DNA of 64,000 nucleotides from JBBIGV01 sp037447335 (GCA_037447335.1 JBBIGV010000002.1:44198-108197), one strand, 5' to 3'. Shown: positions 35,260 through 44,716, counted from the first letter of the stretch. Numbers and translations are program-made. Notes: generated from the letters alone by a model not told the origin.

Positions 35260-35835
35260 ATGTCTAACCAGTCAATGAAACATTTATCAGATTCAGAAAT
35301 AATTGCCTCTGTATTAAAAGGCAATCGCTCTGACTACGCAATTCTTATTGACAGGTACAAAAACAAAGCTTTTTCTATGATCAGACGAATGATTAAGAGT
35401 GAAATGGAATCGGAAGAAATACTTCAGGATTGTTTTTTAAAAGCGTTTAACGGTCTTAATAAATTTAAAGGTGATTCAAAATTTTCCACATGGTTTTACA
35501 GGATTGTATATAACACAACAATATCAAGACTTTCATTAAAGCGCCGAAAAACAGAGCAGGAAATGAGATATTTAGATGATGAGCTTAATATCACTTATGA
35601 ATTTACAGATACGGAAAAAAAAGATCTTTCAGAATTTCTTAATGACGTTATTAATTTGCTGCCGCCGAATTATGCTTCGGTAATAAACATGTTTTATCTG
35701 CAGGAAATGACCTGCGAAGAAATAGCAGAAATAACAGAACAGTCATTATCAAATGTAAAGGTGCTTTTTCACAGATCGCGGAATGCACTGAGAGAACTAA
35801 TCGGAAAAAATAATTATTCAATGGAACTGACATGA
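35260..35835 (+). CDS. ECF-family RNA polymerase sigma factor
   Basis: 191 residues from ATG 35260, which follows TTTGAGGTC; the frame extends to a TTG at 35233 without homologous sequence. Region 2 is MIRRMIKSEMESEEILQDCFLKAFNGL with FSTWFYRIVYNT, and region 4 is LPPNYASVINMFYLQEMTCEEIAEITEQSLSNVKVLFHRSR. Its last bases overlap the anti-sigma gene (ATGA). Confidence 0.9.
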   Translation: MSNQSMKHLSDSEIIASVLKGNRSDYAILIDRYKNKAFSMIRRMIKSEMESEEILQDCFLKAFNGLNKFKGDSKFSTWFYRIVYNTTISRLSLKRRKTEQEMRYLDDELNITYEFTDTEKKDLSEFLNDVINLLPPNYASVINMFYLQEMTCEEIAEITEQSLSNVKVLFHRSRNALRELIGKNNYSMELT

Positions 35836-36353
35836 AAAAGTTTGACAACGAATTCATACAAAATTATATTGATGGCGATTTAACACCTTCAGAAATATCA
35901 GAATTTGAAACAGAAATAAGCCGGAATGAGAATCTGAAGAAAAGACTTAACGAATTCAGGGCTCTCGAATCCGGATTGAAGAAAATGAAAGAGTACGAAG
36001 TGACGGCTTCATTTACCGCTTTGGTTATGAGCAAAATAATGAAACCCTCACGGGCAGCATCGCAGAGCAGGAATTTCTTTTTTACAATCTCAACATTGTT
36101 TTTATCGTCATGCCTGCTGATCATAGGCTATATTTCTTACCTTATAGTAGAAAGCGGCGGATTTCAGAATGGAACTGACGAAGCTGCAAGGCAATTGTCC
36201 TCTCAATTTGTTTCGGTTGGCAATTTCCTTATCACATTCTTTTCCTCTATGAACCTCTCCATTTTAGGTTCTATCCTCTCAATAGGTATAATCATTTCGG
36301 CATTTTTCTTTTATGAGAATGTGCGTCTGATTAAAAAGACCCTGAATAAATGA
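35832..36353 (+). CDS. Membrane anti-sigma factor (putative)
   Basis: 173 residues. The N-terminal helix FIQNYIDGDLTPSEISEFETEI is of the anti-sigma type but lacks the Cys/His zinc motif. Two hydrophobic segments follow (FFFTISTLFLSSCLLIIGYISYL and FLITFFSSMNLSILGSILSIGIIISAFFF). The 4-bp overlap with the sigma gene supports a regulator pair. Confidence 0.77.
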   Translation: MKKFDNEFIQNYIDGDLTPSEISEFETEISRNENLKKRLNEFRALESGLKKMKEYEVTASFTALVMSKIMKPSRAASQSRNFFFTISTLFLSSCLLIIGYISYLIVESGGFQNGTDEAARQLSSQFVSVGNFLITFFSSMNLSILGSILSIGIIISAFFFYENVRLIKKTLNK

Positions 36354-36502
36354 AATTTTTTTCTGCGATCAACATCTATAGTGTTACGCGATCATAATCA
36401 TTTTCAAAAATCATTCTTTGAAACCTGAATCGGATTATGACTTTCGTGCGTCCTTTGTATATTTAGATTGTTAATTAACTGAATTTGAAATTAATATATG
36501 TT

Positions 36503-37408
36503 ATGACATTTAAATCCGGTTACGTTGCTATTCTCGGCTTGCCTAATGTTGGGAAATCAACCTTGCTTAATGCATTGCTGGGGCAAAAAATCGCAATCAC
36601 TAATCCGAAACCGCAAACAACTCGAAAGAGGACCCTCGGAATTCTTACAGAAGAAAATCATCAAATCATTTTTCTTGATACACCGGGAATTTTAAAACCG
36701 GGTTATCTACTGCAGGAAAAAATGATGGAAGATGTTGAACGTTCTGTTAATGATGCAGACGTTATTCTTTTTATTGATGATATTTCAACCGATATGGACG
36801 GAACTGAAATTTTCAGCAGTGAATTTGTCGCACAATACATTCCGAAGCAGAAGCCTAAAATCCTCCTTTTTAATAAAGTTGATTTATCAAATGATGAGGA
36901 AGTAAAAGAAAAGATAACAAAGTTTGAATCAATCGGAATTTTCGAAAGCATTATTCCGATCTCGGCAACTCTCAGTTTCAATCTAAACAGGGTGATAGAA
37001 GAAATACTTGAATATCTGCCCGAAGGTCCGAAATATTATCCCGATGATATCGCCTCTGATGAGAATGAGAGATTTTTTGTATCAGAAATTATCCGTGAAA
37101 AAATTCTTGAACTTTATCAGGAGGAAATTCCATATAGCTGCGAAGTTTATATTTCAGATTTTTTAGAAAAAGAAGGCAGAAAGGATCTCATCCGGGCAGA
37201 AATTATTGTAGAGAGGGAGAGCCAGAAAGGAATTATTATTGGTAAGCAGGGTGCAGCTATCAAAAAACTTGGCGAAACTGCCAGGCGTGATATAGAAAAA
37301 TTTTTAGAAAGAGAAGTATTCCTCGATCTGCGTGTAAAAGTCCGCGAAAAATGGCGCAGCGATGAGAACATGCTTAAGTATTTCGGGTATTCTAAACCCA
37401 AAGAATAA
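36503..37408 (+). CDS. era: GTPase Era
   Basis: 301 residues. G1 is GLPNVGKSTLLNALLGQK, switch II DTPGILKPG, NKVD and SATLSFN, followed by the C-terminal KH domain with GIIIGKQGAAIKKLG. Era binds the 3' end of 16S rRNA during 30S maturation. ATG 36503 is preferred over TTG 36485 because it fits the usual start just before KSGYVAILG. Confidence 0.94.
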   Translation: MTFKSGYVAILGLPNVGKSTLLNALLGQKIAITNPKPQTTRKRTLGILTEENHQIIFLDTPGILKPGYLLQEKMMEDVERSVNDADVILFIDDISTDMDGTEIFSSEFVAQYIPKQKPKILLFNKVDLSNDEEVKEKITKFESIGIFESIIPISATLSFNLNRVIEEILEYLPEGPKYYPDDIASDENERFFVSEIIREKILELYQEEIPYSCEVYISDFLEKEGRKDLIRAEIIVERESQKGIIIGKQGAAIKKLGETARRDIEKFLEREVFLDLRVKVREKWRSDENMLKYFGYSKPKE

Positions 37409-37452
37409 AAAACCATTCTTATCGGAATTTTTCTATTGTATTTCTTACTTCT

Positions 37453-38370
37453 ATGAAAAAATTTAAAGGCGAAAGTGCACTCCTCATCAACACAATAATC
37501 TGGGGTGCAACTTTTGTAATAATCAAAAATGCACTTGAAGATGTTTCACCCCTCGTTTTCGTTTCAATAAGATTTACTTTGGCTTCGCTGATTATTCTTC
37601 CGTTTATGCTAAGGTACCGGAAAGAATTCACAAAACCTTTAGTGCTTGGCGGACTTCTGCTTGGAGCATTATACTTTATTGGCTTTGCAACTCAAACTAT
37701 CGGATTAAAATTTACTACTGCAACAAAATCAGGATTTATAACAGGAACCTTTGTTGTCTTTACTCCGATCTTTCAAACAATAATTGAAAGAAGGGTACCG
37801 GGAAGAGGCGCAATCATAGGAATAATTTTAGTTATCATCGGGTTAACTTTTCTCTCAAGCAAAGGAACTTCGCTTCTTACCGTATTTGCAGAAATAGGCG
37901 AAAATTTTAACATCGGAGATTTCCTTACACTTCTTTGCGCAATCTTTTTTGCACTCTACATTGTTTATCTTGATATCATAAGTAAAAAGTATGCCTATAT
38001 GCCGCTTGTGTTTCTTCAGATTGCCGTTACAGGAGCCGGAGGATTATTATTTGTGATGCTTTTTTCATTCACAGGTGTTGAATCGCCGGTTCTTACGTTA
38101 AATGAAAATGTTGTATTTGCAATCATTTACACTTCGCTGCTTGCAACAATCATTACAACAATTCTTCAAACAAAATATCAGAAAGAAGTCACGCCTACAA
38201 AAGCAGGGATCATCTTTTCACTTGAACCGATCTTTGCGGCAGTAATTGCACTCATTGCACTCAATGAACAAATATCTAACTTTGGCTTTATAGGCTGTAT
38301 TCTTATATTTGCAGGGCTGTTAACCACCGAAGTGCTTGATAAAAATAAGAATAATTATGAGCAGCGATAA
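37453..38370 (+). CDS. EamA/DMT-family transporter
   Basis: 305 residues with ten predicted transmembrane helices in two EamA repeats (first INTIIWGATFVIIKNALEDV, second FALYIVYLDIISKKYAYMPL). It exports or imports small metabolites such as amino acids or nucleotide sugars; the substrate is unknown. Its end overlaps the start of acyP by 14 bp. Confidence 0.88.
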   Translation: MKKFKGESALLINTIIWGATFVIIKNALEDVSPLVFVSIRFTLASLIILPFMLRYRKEFTKPLVLGGLLLGALYFIGFATQTIGLKFTTATKSGFITGTFVVFTPIFQTIIERRVPGRGAIIGIILVIIGLTFLSSKGTSLLTVFAEIGENFNIGDFLTLLCAIFFALYIVYLDIISKKYAYMPLVFLQIAVTGAGGLLFVMLFSFTGVESPVLTLNENVVFAIIYTSLLATIITTILQTKYQKEVTPTKAGIIFSLEPIFAAVIALIALNEQISNFGFIGCILIFAGLLTTEVLDKNKNNYEQR

Positions 38371-38641
38371 TTTAAGAGCGGAAATTATTGTAAATGGTTT
38401 GGTGCAGGGTGTTGGATTCAGATATTTTGTTTACCGTCATGCTGCGGAACTTGGACTAAAAGGTTTTGTAAAGAACCTCTATTCCGGTGAAGTGCTTACC
38501 GTGGTTGAAGGCAGCCGCGCATTGATTGAAGATTTGTTTAAAAAAATCCGTGTTGGGCCCTCTCACTCTTCTGTAAAGAATGCAAAGATTGATTGGTCAA
38601 CAGCAAAAAATGAATTTACCACTTTTGAGATAATACATTGA
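38357..38641 (+). CDS. acyP: Acylphosphatase
   Basis: 94 residues from ATG 38357. The active-site segment is NGLVQGVGFRYFVYRHA, with catalytic Arg, and Asn in GFVKNLYSGEV. It hydrolyses acyl phosphates. It overlaps the transporter gene upstream and the ispF start downstream, so the run from 37453 to 41411 is probably one operon. Confidence 0.9.
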   Translation: MSSDNLRAEIIVNGLVQGVGFRYFVYRHAAELGLKGFVKNLYSGEVLTVVEGSRALIEDLFKKIRVGPSHSSVKNAKIDWSTAKNEFTTFEIIH

Positions 38642-39135
38642 AACTTCCCTTAAGAACCGGATTCGGGTTTGATGTTCATGCATTTGCAGAGAACAGAAAA
38701 CTTATATTAGGCGGAGTCGAGATCGCACACAACAAAGGCTTGCTCGGTCATTCCGATGCAGATGTTCTTTTACATGCAATAAGCGATGCCCTGCTTGGAG
38801 CGCTTGCACTTGGAGATATCGGAAAGCATTTCCCGGAAACGGATCCAAAATTTAAAGATTACGACAGTAAAAAAATTCTTACCGAAGTTTATGATATGAT
38901 AATATCAAATGGCTATATTATTGGAAACGTTGATGCAGTTGTTGCGCTTGAACGCCCGAAAATTTCACCGTATGTTGAAATTATTAAAATGAATATCGCC
39001 AAACTGCTTAATTGCGAACCGGACAGAGTTTCAATCAAAGCTACTACAACAGAAAAATTGGGATTCACAGGCAGAGAAGAAGGCGCAGCAGCTTATGCTT
39101 CGGTTCTTATCTTAAAAACAGAAGAAGATGATTGA
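38638..39135 (+). CDS. ispF: 2-C-methyl-D-erythritol 2,4-cyclodiphosphate synthase
   Basis: 165 residues from a TTG start that overlaps the acyP stop. Zinc-site residues are in GFGFDVHAF, followed by LLGHSDADVLLHAISDALLG, KHFPETDPKFKDYDS and the C-terminal KATTTEKLGFTGREEGAAA. It is the fifth MEP-pathway step, making the cyclic diphosphate for isoprenoids. Its stop overlaps the next start by 8 bp. Confidence 0.95.
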   Translation: MKLPLRTGFGFDVHAFAENRKLILGGVEIAHNKGLLGHSDADVLLHAISDALLGALALGDIGKHFPETDPKFKDYDSKKILTEVYDMIISNGYIIGNVDAVVALERPKISPYVEIIKMNIAKLLNCEPDRVSIKATTTEKLGFTGREEGAAAYASVLILKTEEDD

Positions 39136-39745
39136 AGATATTCTCCTTTTCATTTCTGAACTTACTCCATTCTGGATTTATGTGGTTCTTTTTTTCTTCG
39201 CATATATTGAAAATGTATTCCCGCCTTCACCAAGCGATATGGTTGTAGTTATCGGTGGTTCAATAATAGCTACCGGCGCAATTCATTTTATTCCTACTTT
39301 AATTATTACCTCTATTGGAAGCGTACTGGGTTTTATGACATTGTTTTTTATCGGAACACAGTTAGATAAAAAAATTGTGGAAGCCGGTAAAATAAAATAC
39401 ATATCAGTTGATGCTCTGAAAAAAGTTGAAGAATGGTTTCACAGGTACGGATATTACGTAATACTTGCAAACCGGTTCCTGCCCGGTACGAGGTCTGTTA
39501 TTTCTTTCTTTGCCGGGTTAAGTGAATTAAATGTAAAGAAGACGGTCATGCTATCAACCATTTCAGCTTTTTTATGGAATGCAATAATTCTTTATCTGGG
39601 CATAATTTTCGGACAAAATGTTGATAAGGTTGATTACTATCTTTCAACTTACAGCAATATAGCTTTAACCATTACGGCAGTTGTAATTCTGTTTTTTGTT
39701 ATCAGGTATTTTATAATGCGTCGGAAACAGAAAGCGAAAGAATAA
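39128..39745 (+). CDS. DedA-family membrane protein
   Basis: 205 residues with about five membrane segments. Family signatures are YIENVFPPSPSDMVVVIGG and NRFLPGTRSVISFFAGL. DedA proteins are half-transporters, several of which flip polyprenyl phosphate or phospholipids, a plausible theme next to ispF and lnt. Confidence 0.9.
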   Translation: MIEDILLFISELTPFWIYVVLFFFAYIENVFPPSPSDMVVVIGGSIIATGAIHFIPTLIITSIGSVLGFMTLFFIGTQLDKKIVEAGKIKYISVDALKKVEEWFHRYGYYVILANRFLPGTRSVISFFAGLSELNVKKTVMLSTISAFLWNAIILYLGIIFGQNVDKVDYYLSTYSNIALTITAVVILFFVIRYFIMRRKQKAKE

Positions 39746-39746
39746 A

Positions 39747-41411
39747 ATGATTTTTAAGAACAAAATCCCGTTGACCTCTGAAGAAAGAAACATTCGAAAG
39801 AAAGAAAGACTGCTTCTGATTTTAAGCGGGGTAATGATGGGATTATCACTCCCGCCATTTCCATTCCCATTCCAGCTTCTGATGTTCGTTGGATTAATTC
39901 CTTACTTTTTTGTGATTAGTAAAAAAGAAAAATTGGGTGATATAAACCGGTCATCATACCTGATGCTTTTCGTGTTCTGCCTTATTACTATCTATTGGGT
40001 GGGAAGCTGGCAGGCTAAAGCCGATACTTTCCTGCTGATATCCGGCGCACTGCTGCTGTTCGTGAATCCTGCAATTTTACTTATTGCCTCAACGATTTAT
40101 TTTTTCTCGAAGAAAGTGTTCAGACCTTCAATAGTTATTTATTTTTTCCCGTTCTTCTGGGTTACAAACGAGTATTTGTATATGATTACGGAAGCAAGCT
40201 TTCCCTGGCTTACGCTCGGTAACGGACTTTCTTACTTCACATCTTTTATCCAGATAGCTGACATCATTGGTGCACAGGGATTAAGCTTTGTTGTTGTGCT
40301 TACAAATGTTCTTCTTTATAAATTCATTGTTAATTTGAAGAAGAATAAAACTTCAGCTATCACTCATTTATCAATTGCATCATTGATCTTTATAATGATT
40401 ATAGTTTATGGGAATATCAGACTTAATACATTCGAACTATCCGAACGAAAAGTAAAGATCGGTATTATTCAACCGGATCTCGATCCATGGGAAAAGTGGG
40501 AGCTTGGCGGTATAAGAGAGTTATCCGATCTGTATCTCAGTCTTTCTGAAAAGGTTATTGACGAAAACACTGCACTGATTCTCTGGCCCGAAACAGCTTT
40601 ACCGGTTTATCTGCTTGATGGCGCTTACAGGACAACGCTCGAAGAAATTTATTCCTTTCTCATAGAAAAGAATGTTTACTTGCTCACGGGTCTTCCTGAT
40701 GTCATTTATCATGACATGGATGATGTTCCCCCGGATGCCAAGTATAGTGAAACCGGCGATTATTATTACTCGACTCACAACGCAATTGTGTTGTTGTCTC
40801 CACATACTAATGAAGTTCAGCGTTATGGCAAAATGAAACTTGTTCCGTTTGGAGAACGCGCTCCTTTTGTTGACGCAATCCCTTTCCTTGGCGATTTTAT
40901 GAGATGGGGCGTTGGACTCTCCGGCTGGAACATTGGAAGAGAGAAAACGATTTTTAAGATTCCACTTTATGATATTCACGGAAGAATTGACGATACCCTG
41001 AAAGTAAACGGATTAGTTTGTTATGAATCCATCTATCCTGATTTTGTTTCAGAATTTGTGAACAACGGTGCAGAGCTTATTGCTGTAGTAACAAATGATA
41101 GCTGGTACGGAAATTCAAGCGGACCATATCAGCATAAGGAAAAATCAATTCTGCGTGCCGTAGAAAACCGCCGGTCAGTTATTCGTTCTGCTAATGGCGG
41201 AATAAGCTGCGTTATAAATCCATTAGGAATAACAGAATACGAAACCAAAATGTTTACGAAGGAAGCATTCGCTGCTGAAGTTGTGCTGCAAAATGAAAAA
41301 ACATTTTATACACAGAATCCACTCATCTTTCCTGTACTGTCTTCGTTGTTTTCGTTGTGGATTTTTGGAATAAACTTATTATCGCGGGTGAAAGCGAAGT
41401 TTAAACTTTAA
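39747..41411 (+). CDS. lnt: Apolipoprotein N-acyltransferase
   Basis: 554 residues. The N-terminal half has six to seven membrane helices; the C-terminal nitrilase-like domain carries the Glu-Lys-Cys triad: E282 (WPETALP), K364 (MKLVPFGE) and C425 (LVCYESIYP). It adds the third acyl chain to lipoproteins; several lipoproteins are encoded in this window. It starts 1 bp after the dedA gene. Confidence 0.93.
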   Translation: MIFKNKIPLTSEERNIRKKERLLLILSGVMMGLSLPPFPFPFQLLMFVGLIPYFFVISKKEKLGDINRSSYLMLFVFCLITIYWVGSWQAKADTFLLISGALLLFVNPAILLIASTIYFFSKKVFRPSIVIYFFPFFWVTNEYLYMITEASFPWLTLGNGLSYFTSFIQIADIIGAQGLSFVVVLTNVLLYKFIVNLKKNKTSAITHLSIASLIFIMIIVYGNIRLNTFELSERKVKIGIIQPDLDPWEKWELGGIRELSDLYLSLSEKVIDENTALILWPETALPVYLLDGAYRTTLEEIYSFLIEKNVYLLTGLPDVIYHDMDDVPPDAKYSETGDYYYSTHNAIVLLSPHTNEVQRYGKMKLVPFGERAPFVDAIPFLGDFMRWGVGLSGWNIGREKTIFKIPLYDIHGRIDDTLKVNGLVCYESIYPDFVSEFVNNGAELIAVVTNDSWYGNSSGPYQHKEKSILRAVENRRSVIRSANGGISCVINPLGITEYETKMFTKEAFAAEVVLQNEKTFYTQNPLIFPVLSSLFSLWIFGINLLSRVKAKFKL

Positions 41412-41582
41412 TACTTCTGCTTGAATTGAATTATTAGAGGATATTAACTATTTTTTAGTTAACAAAAATGCAGCAAAAACATAGAATAGAGTTAAATACT
41501 TACTGAAGGTTACACTTAAATGTGAATCAGTTTTGTAACGAAGGCAAACAATAATATTATCAGGATACCACAGAAATATAAA

Positions 41583-41750
41583 ATGTTTAACGCAAAACGT
41601 TTACGAGTACAGTTAGAGGTTGATAATATTGAAGGGAAGAAGACTAATAAAGTCAGAGGATCATTGGGCAAATATAAAAATTCCCGCTTGCGTCGAAAAG
41701 AAAAGTCAGCCTGGGAATCAGCTATGAAAGATAAACATGAAAATAGCTGA
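41583..41750 (+). CDS. Probable antitoxin of a PIN toxin pair, N-terminus damaged
   Basis: 55 residues from ATG 41583 (MFNAKRLRVQLEV...), ending in a basic tail and overlapping the PIN start by 14 bp, the usual antitoxin-toxin arrangement. The upstream frame from 41526 reads ISFVTKANNNIIRIPQKYK, which looks like the start of an AbrB/MazE-type swapped hairpin, and is preceded by ATG TGA at 41520-41525. A stop in codon 2 of the natural frame therefore appears to have cut off the DNA-binding part. Family assignment is from pattern only. Confidence 0.5.
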   Translation: MFNAKRLRVQLEVDNIEGKKTNKVRGSLGKYKNSRLRRKEKSAWESAMKDKHENS

Positions 41751-42421
41751 TGCAAATGTAGTTTTACGTTATCTCCTCGATGATAATAAAAAACCATATC
41801 TGTCCAAAACAATTTTTTTATTTCGTCCCTACGGGACTCCGAATTCTCTGTCTGTCGAATTTATCTATAAATATTCAGTCCCTAAAGGGACTCTTTATTG
41901 TCTTAATATTAAAATTTAATGGTTATTTGTCCCGTCAGTAGGGGCGTTCAATTGAACGCACCTACTTTACCTAGTGGATCAAATCCCGTTAGGGACGAAA
42001 TAAGGATCCATTTTAAACTGCATAAAATTCATCGGAAATTTAAGTGTCTTTCAAATTTAATTGGATATTTAAAAAATATTTTGGACAGCACTGTAAAAAA
42101 CAGGCAAACTTAGCAGCTAAAGTCCTTGAAAATGACAATGTTTTTATTCCTTTTGAAGTAATTGCAGAAATTGTTTACGTCCTAATTAAAGTATATCAGG
42201 TTGATAAAAAAGAACTTTGCACTCAACTTTCTGCTCTATTAACTTATCCGAACATTTCTACTAATGATCATGATGTTATCTTACATTCGTTATTGATATA
42301 CCTCAAGACTAATTTTGATTTTATTGACTCCATTTTATGTGCATATAAGGTCATCAGGGGCTGTGAAATAATTACATTCGATAAACAAATCAAAAAATAC
42401 AAAACCTCAAGTGGCAAGTAA
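41737..42421 (+). pseudogene. PIN-domain toxin gene interrupted by element A
   Basis: The first 19 codons (MKIADANVVLRYLLDDNKK, with the first PIN Asp at D5) lie at 41737-41793. The remainder (QANLAAKVLENDNVFIPF...EVIAEIVYVLI, FDFIDSILCAY, IITFDKQIKK) lies at 42101-42421. Between them is the 300-bp element A plus one copy of its 7-bp duplication. Joining the pieces gives a continuous 125-residue PIN (VapC-like RNase) protein with its acidic residues. A GTG at 42044 inside the element could start a chimeric protein in the toxin frame, but this would lack the first catalytic Asp. Confidence 0.88.
41794..42093 (+). mobile_element. Element A copy 1: 300-bp non-autonomous mobile element
   Basis: It begins CCATATCTGTCCAAAA and ends TTTTGGACAGCACTG, with imperfect inverted ends CTGTCCAAAAYAWTTTTTT. 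It is flanked by the 7-bp direct repeat TAAAAAA (41787-41793 and 42094-42100). The interior holds hairpins: TTTCGTCCCTACGGGACT, AGTCCCTAAAGGGACT, and a GTAGGGGCGTTCAATTG palindrome. It differs from the copy at 59229-59528 by one base (GAACGCACC here, GAACGCCCC there). No significant coding capacity. Confidence 0.93.
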
Positions 42422-43448
42422 GTTTTTAGACCTCCGAAGCGATACCATCACCAAACCTTCTTCAGCAATGCGTAAAGCAATGTATGAAGCTGAAGTCGGT
42501 GATGATGTTTTTAAGGAAGACCCCACCGTAAATGCACTTGAAGAGTTTGCCGCTGAATTACTCGGAAAGGAAGCTGCATTATTTGTTACCAGCGGTGTGA
42601 TGGGTAATCAGCTTTGCATAAATGTATTAACGGATCCCGGTGATGAAGTGATATGTGAAAGAGATTCGCATATTTTTAATTATGAATCCGGTTCGCCTGC
42701 TGCTTTAAGCGGTGTTCAGCTTCATCCGATTGAAGGTAAACTGGGCGTTATTACTGCTGAACAGATCGAACCCTTCATCCGTCCGCGAAGCGCTTATTAT
42801 ATGCCGCGCACAAAAGTGATTACGCTTGAAAATACACACAACCGGGCAGGCGGTACTATTCAACCAATTGATAACATCATAAATGTAAAAAACACTGCAA
42901 GGCAGTACAATCTTTACTATCATCTCGATGGTGCGAGGATTTGGAATGCTTCTGCTGCTACAGGTATAAGTGTAAAAGAATATGCTTCACATTTTGACAC
43001 AATTTCATGCTGCTTATCTAAAGGGTTGGGTGCGCCTGTTGGGTCTATCATTGCAGGAACAAAAGATTTTATTAATAAAGCTTTCAGAGTAAGAAAAGCA
43101 TGGGGCGGGGGAATGAGACAAGCCGGAGTTATTGCTGCCGCAGGTCTTTATGCTCTTAAGAATAATACAGAAAGACTTGCAGAGGATCATCAGAAGGCAA
43201 AGCTATTGGCAGAGGCTATTAATAGTATCCCATCGCTTAAAATTAATATAGATTCGGTTCAGACAAACATTGTTATATTCAAACCATTAATACTTTCAGT
43301 CGAAGATTCTTTAAGAAAATGTAAAGAGAATGGATTGCTGTTATCTGTAGGTAAAGTTGACAGCCTGAGAGCTATCACTCATCTTGATGTAAATTTTGAT
43401 GAGATAAAAAAAGCTATACAGATTATAGAAAAAGTTTTTGGTGGTTAA
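42411..43448 (+). CDS. ltaE: Low-specificity L-threonine aldolase
   Basis: 345 residues from GTG 42411, overlapping the end of the PIN gene. Fold-type I PLP enzyme: DLRSDTITKPS at the start, GDDVFKEDPTVNALE, the LENTHNRAGGT segment, HLDGARIWNA, and the PLP lysine in CCLSKGLGAPVGS. It splits threonine/allo-threonine to glycine and acetaldehyde. No ribosome site is evident at the GTG. Confidence 0.92.
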   Translation: MASKFLDLRSDTITKPSSAMRKAMYEAEVGDDVFKEDPTVNALEEFAAELLGKEAALFVTSGVMGNQLCINVLTDPGDEVICERDSHIFNYESGSPAALSGVQLHPIEGKLGVITAEQIEPFIRPRSAYYMPRTKVITLENTHNRAGGTIQPIDNIINVKNTARQYNLYYHLDGARIWNASAATGISVKEYASHFDTISCCLSKGLGAPVGSIIAGTKDFINKAFRVRKAWGGGMRQAGVIAAAGLYALKNNTERLAEDHQKAKLLAEAINSIPSLKINIDSVQTNIVIFKPLILSVEDSLRKCKENGLLLSVGKVDSLRAITHLDVNFDEIKKAIQIIEKVFGG

Positions 43449-43526
43449 CTGTTTTGCTGCTTAATTATTATATTGTTCATGAAAAAATAATTATTCATTC
43501 GATCATTCAGTCTTAATCTATAAATA

Positions 43527-44009
43527 ATGCAGTCCGATATAGTCACTGAAAAAAATATAACTCCGGATAAATTCAGACATAAAATTTCTGTCAGAGTAAG
43601 ATTTCATGAAGTTGATATGCTGGGAGTTTGCAACAATGCAGTGTATGTGAACTTTTTTGAACAGGCAAGGTTGGAATACGTAAAACATCTGGGACTGATA
43701 CCAGAAGGAGGAATTTTTTCAGACGGCAAATTATTTTTTATGGTAAGAAACGAAATCAATTACCGAAGCCATTCACATTTTGATGATGAGCTTTATGTTT
43801 ACAGCAGAGTTTCATATATAAAAAATTCTTCATACGGATATGAGCATATTATCATCAAAGCAAAAACAGAACAGGTAGTGGTGGATGGATCGGGAGTGGT
43901 TGTGCACGTTGATCCCAAAACAAGAAGATCAACACCGCTGCCAGAAAATTTTATTAAAGCAGTTACGGCTTTTGAGCCTGATGTAAAAATAATTAAAAGT
44001 AATCATTAA
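43527..44009 (+). CDS. Acyl-CoA thioesterase (4-hydroxybenzoyl-CoA thioesterase/YbgC type)
   Basis: 160 residues, a single hotdog fold. The catalytic loop VRFHEVDMLGVCNNAVYVNFFEQARLEY matches the YbgC family (Asp followed by GVxxN). It hydrolyses acyl-CoA thioesters; the chain length is unknown. It precedes the exonuclease gene by 17 bp. Confidence 0.87.
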   Translation: MQSDIVTEKNITPDKFRHKISVRVRFHEVDMLGVCNNAVYVNFFEQARLEYVKHLGLIPEGGIFSDGKLFFMVRNEINYRSHSHFDDELYVYSRVSYIKNSSYGYEHIIIKAKTEQVVVDGSGVVVHVDPKTRRSTPLPENFIKAVTAFEPDVKIIKSNH

Positions 44010-44026
44010 CAAACTTCGGGGGCAAT

Positions 44027-44716
44027 ATGCGCCGAATAGTATTTGACATCGAAACCTGTGCCTTTCCTTTTGAAACTCTTTCTGAAAGCCAGCGCGAATA
44101 TCTTCTTCGTTATGCAGAAAAAGAAAAAGACGATCAGAAAAAAGAAGCAATGGCTTCTGATGCCATTCGTTATACCAGTCTTTATCCCTTCACCGCTAAA
44201 GTAATTGCTATCGGTATTTATGATATCGAAAAGCAAAAGTCCTATGTTTATTATGAAAGTGATGGAACAGAAGAATGGGCAGTTGAAGAAAAACAGGTTT
44301 ATTATAAGGGTTTATCCGAATCCGAAATGATTAAATCATTCTGGCGGATTGTTGATGTAACAGATTTAGTGGTAACATTTAATGGTAGAAATTTTGATAT
44401 ACCGTTCATTATGCTTCGCTCTGCAATGCTGGGTATTAAACCATCGAAAAACCTGATGACCAATCGGTTTTCCACAACTACGCATATTGATTTACTTGAA
44501 CAATTTACCTTTTACGGAATAACACGAAAATTCAATCTGGATTTTTACTGTCATGCTTTTGGAATTAAATCGCCAAAATCAAATGAAGTCTCCGGGATGG
44601 AAGTTAAAAATCTTTACGAAGCAGGCAGAATAAAAGATATTGCAGTTTACTGCGGTGATGATATTTACGCAACCTTTCTCCTTTATAAAATATGGGATGA
44701 TTATCTCAAATTCTGA
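44027..44716 (+). CDS. Predicted 3'-5' exonuclease related to the PolB exonuclease domain
   Basis: 229 residues, RNase H-like fold. Exo I is VFDIETCAFPF (DxE), Exo II VTFNGRNFDIPF and Exo III YCGDDIYATFLLY, with all acidic residues in place. No polymerase domain follows. A DNA or RNA trimming role is likely. The start follows a GGGGGC stretch rather than a strong ribosome site. Confidence 0.85.
   Translation: MRRIVFDIETCAFPFETLSESQREYLLRYAEKEKDDQKKEAMASDAIRYTSLYPFTAKVIAIGIYDIEKQKSYVYYESDGTEEWAVEEKQVYYKGLSESEMIKSFWRIVDVTDLVVTFNGRNFDIPFIMLRSAMLGIKPSKNLMTNRFSTTTHIDLLEQFTFYGITRKFNLDFYCHAFGIKSPKSNEVSGMEVKNLYEAGRIKDIAVYCGDDIYATFLLYKIWDDYLKF

Noticed and set aside
41919..42113. Small protein-coding gene inside element A
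   Set aside because: The shared short frame is just the element read through its palindromes and inverted end; there is no ribosome site and it runs into different flanks at each copy.
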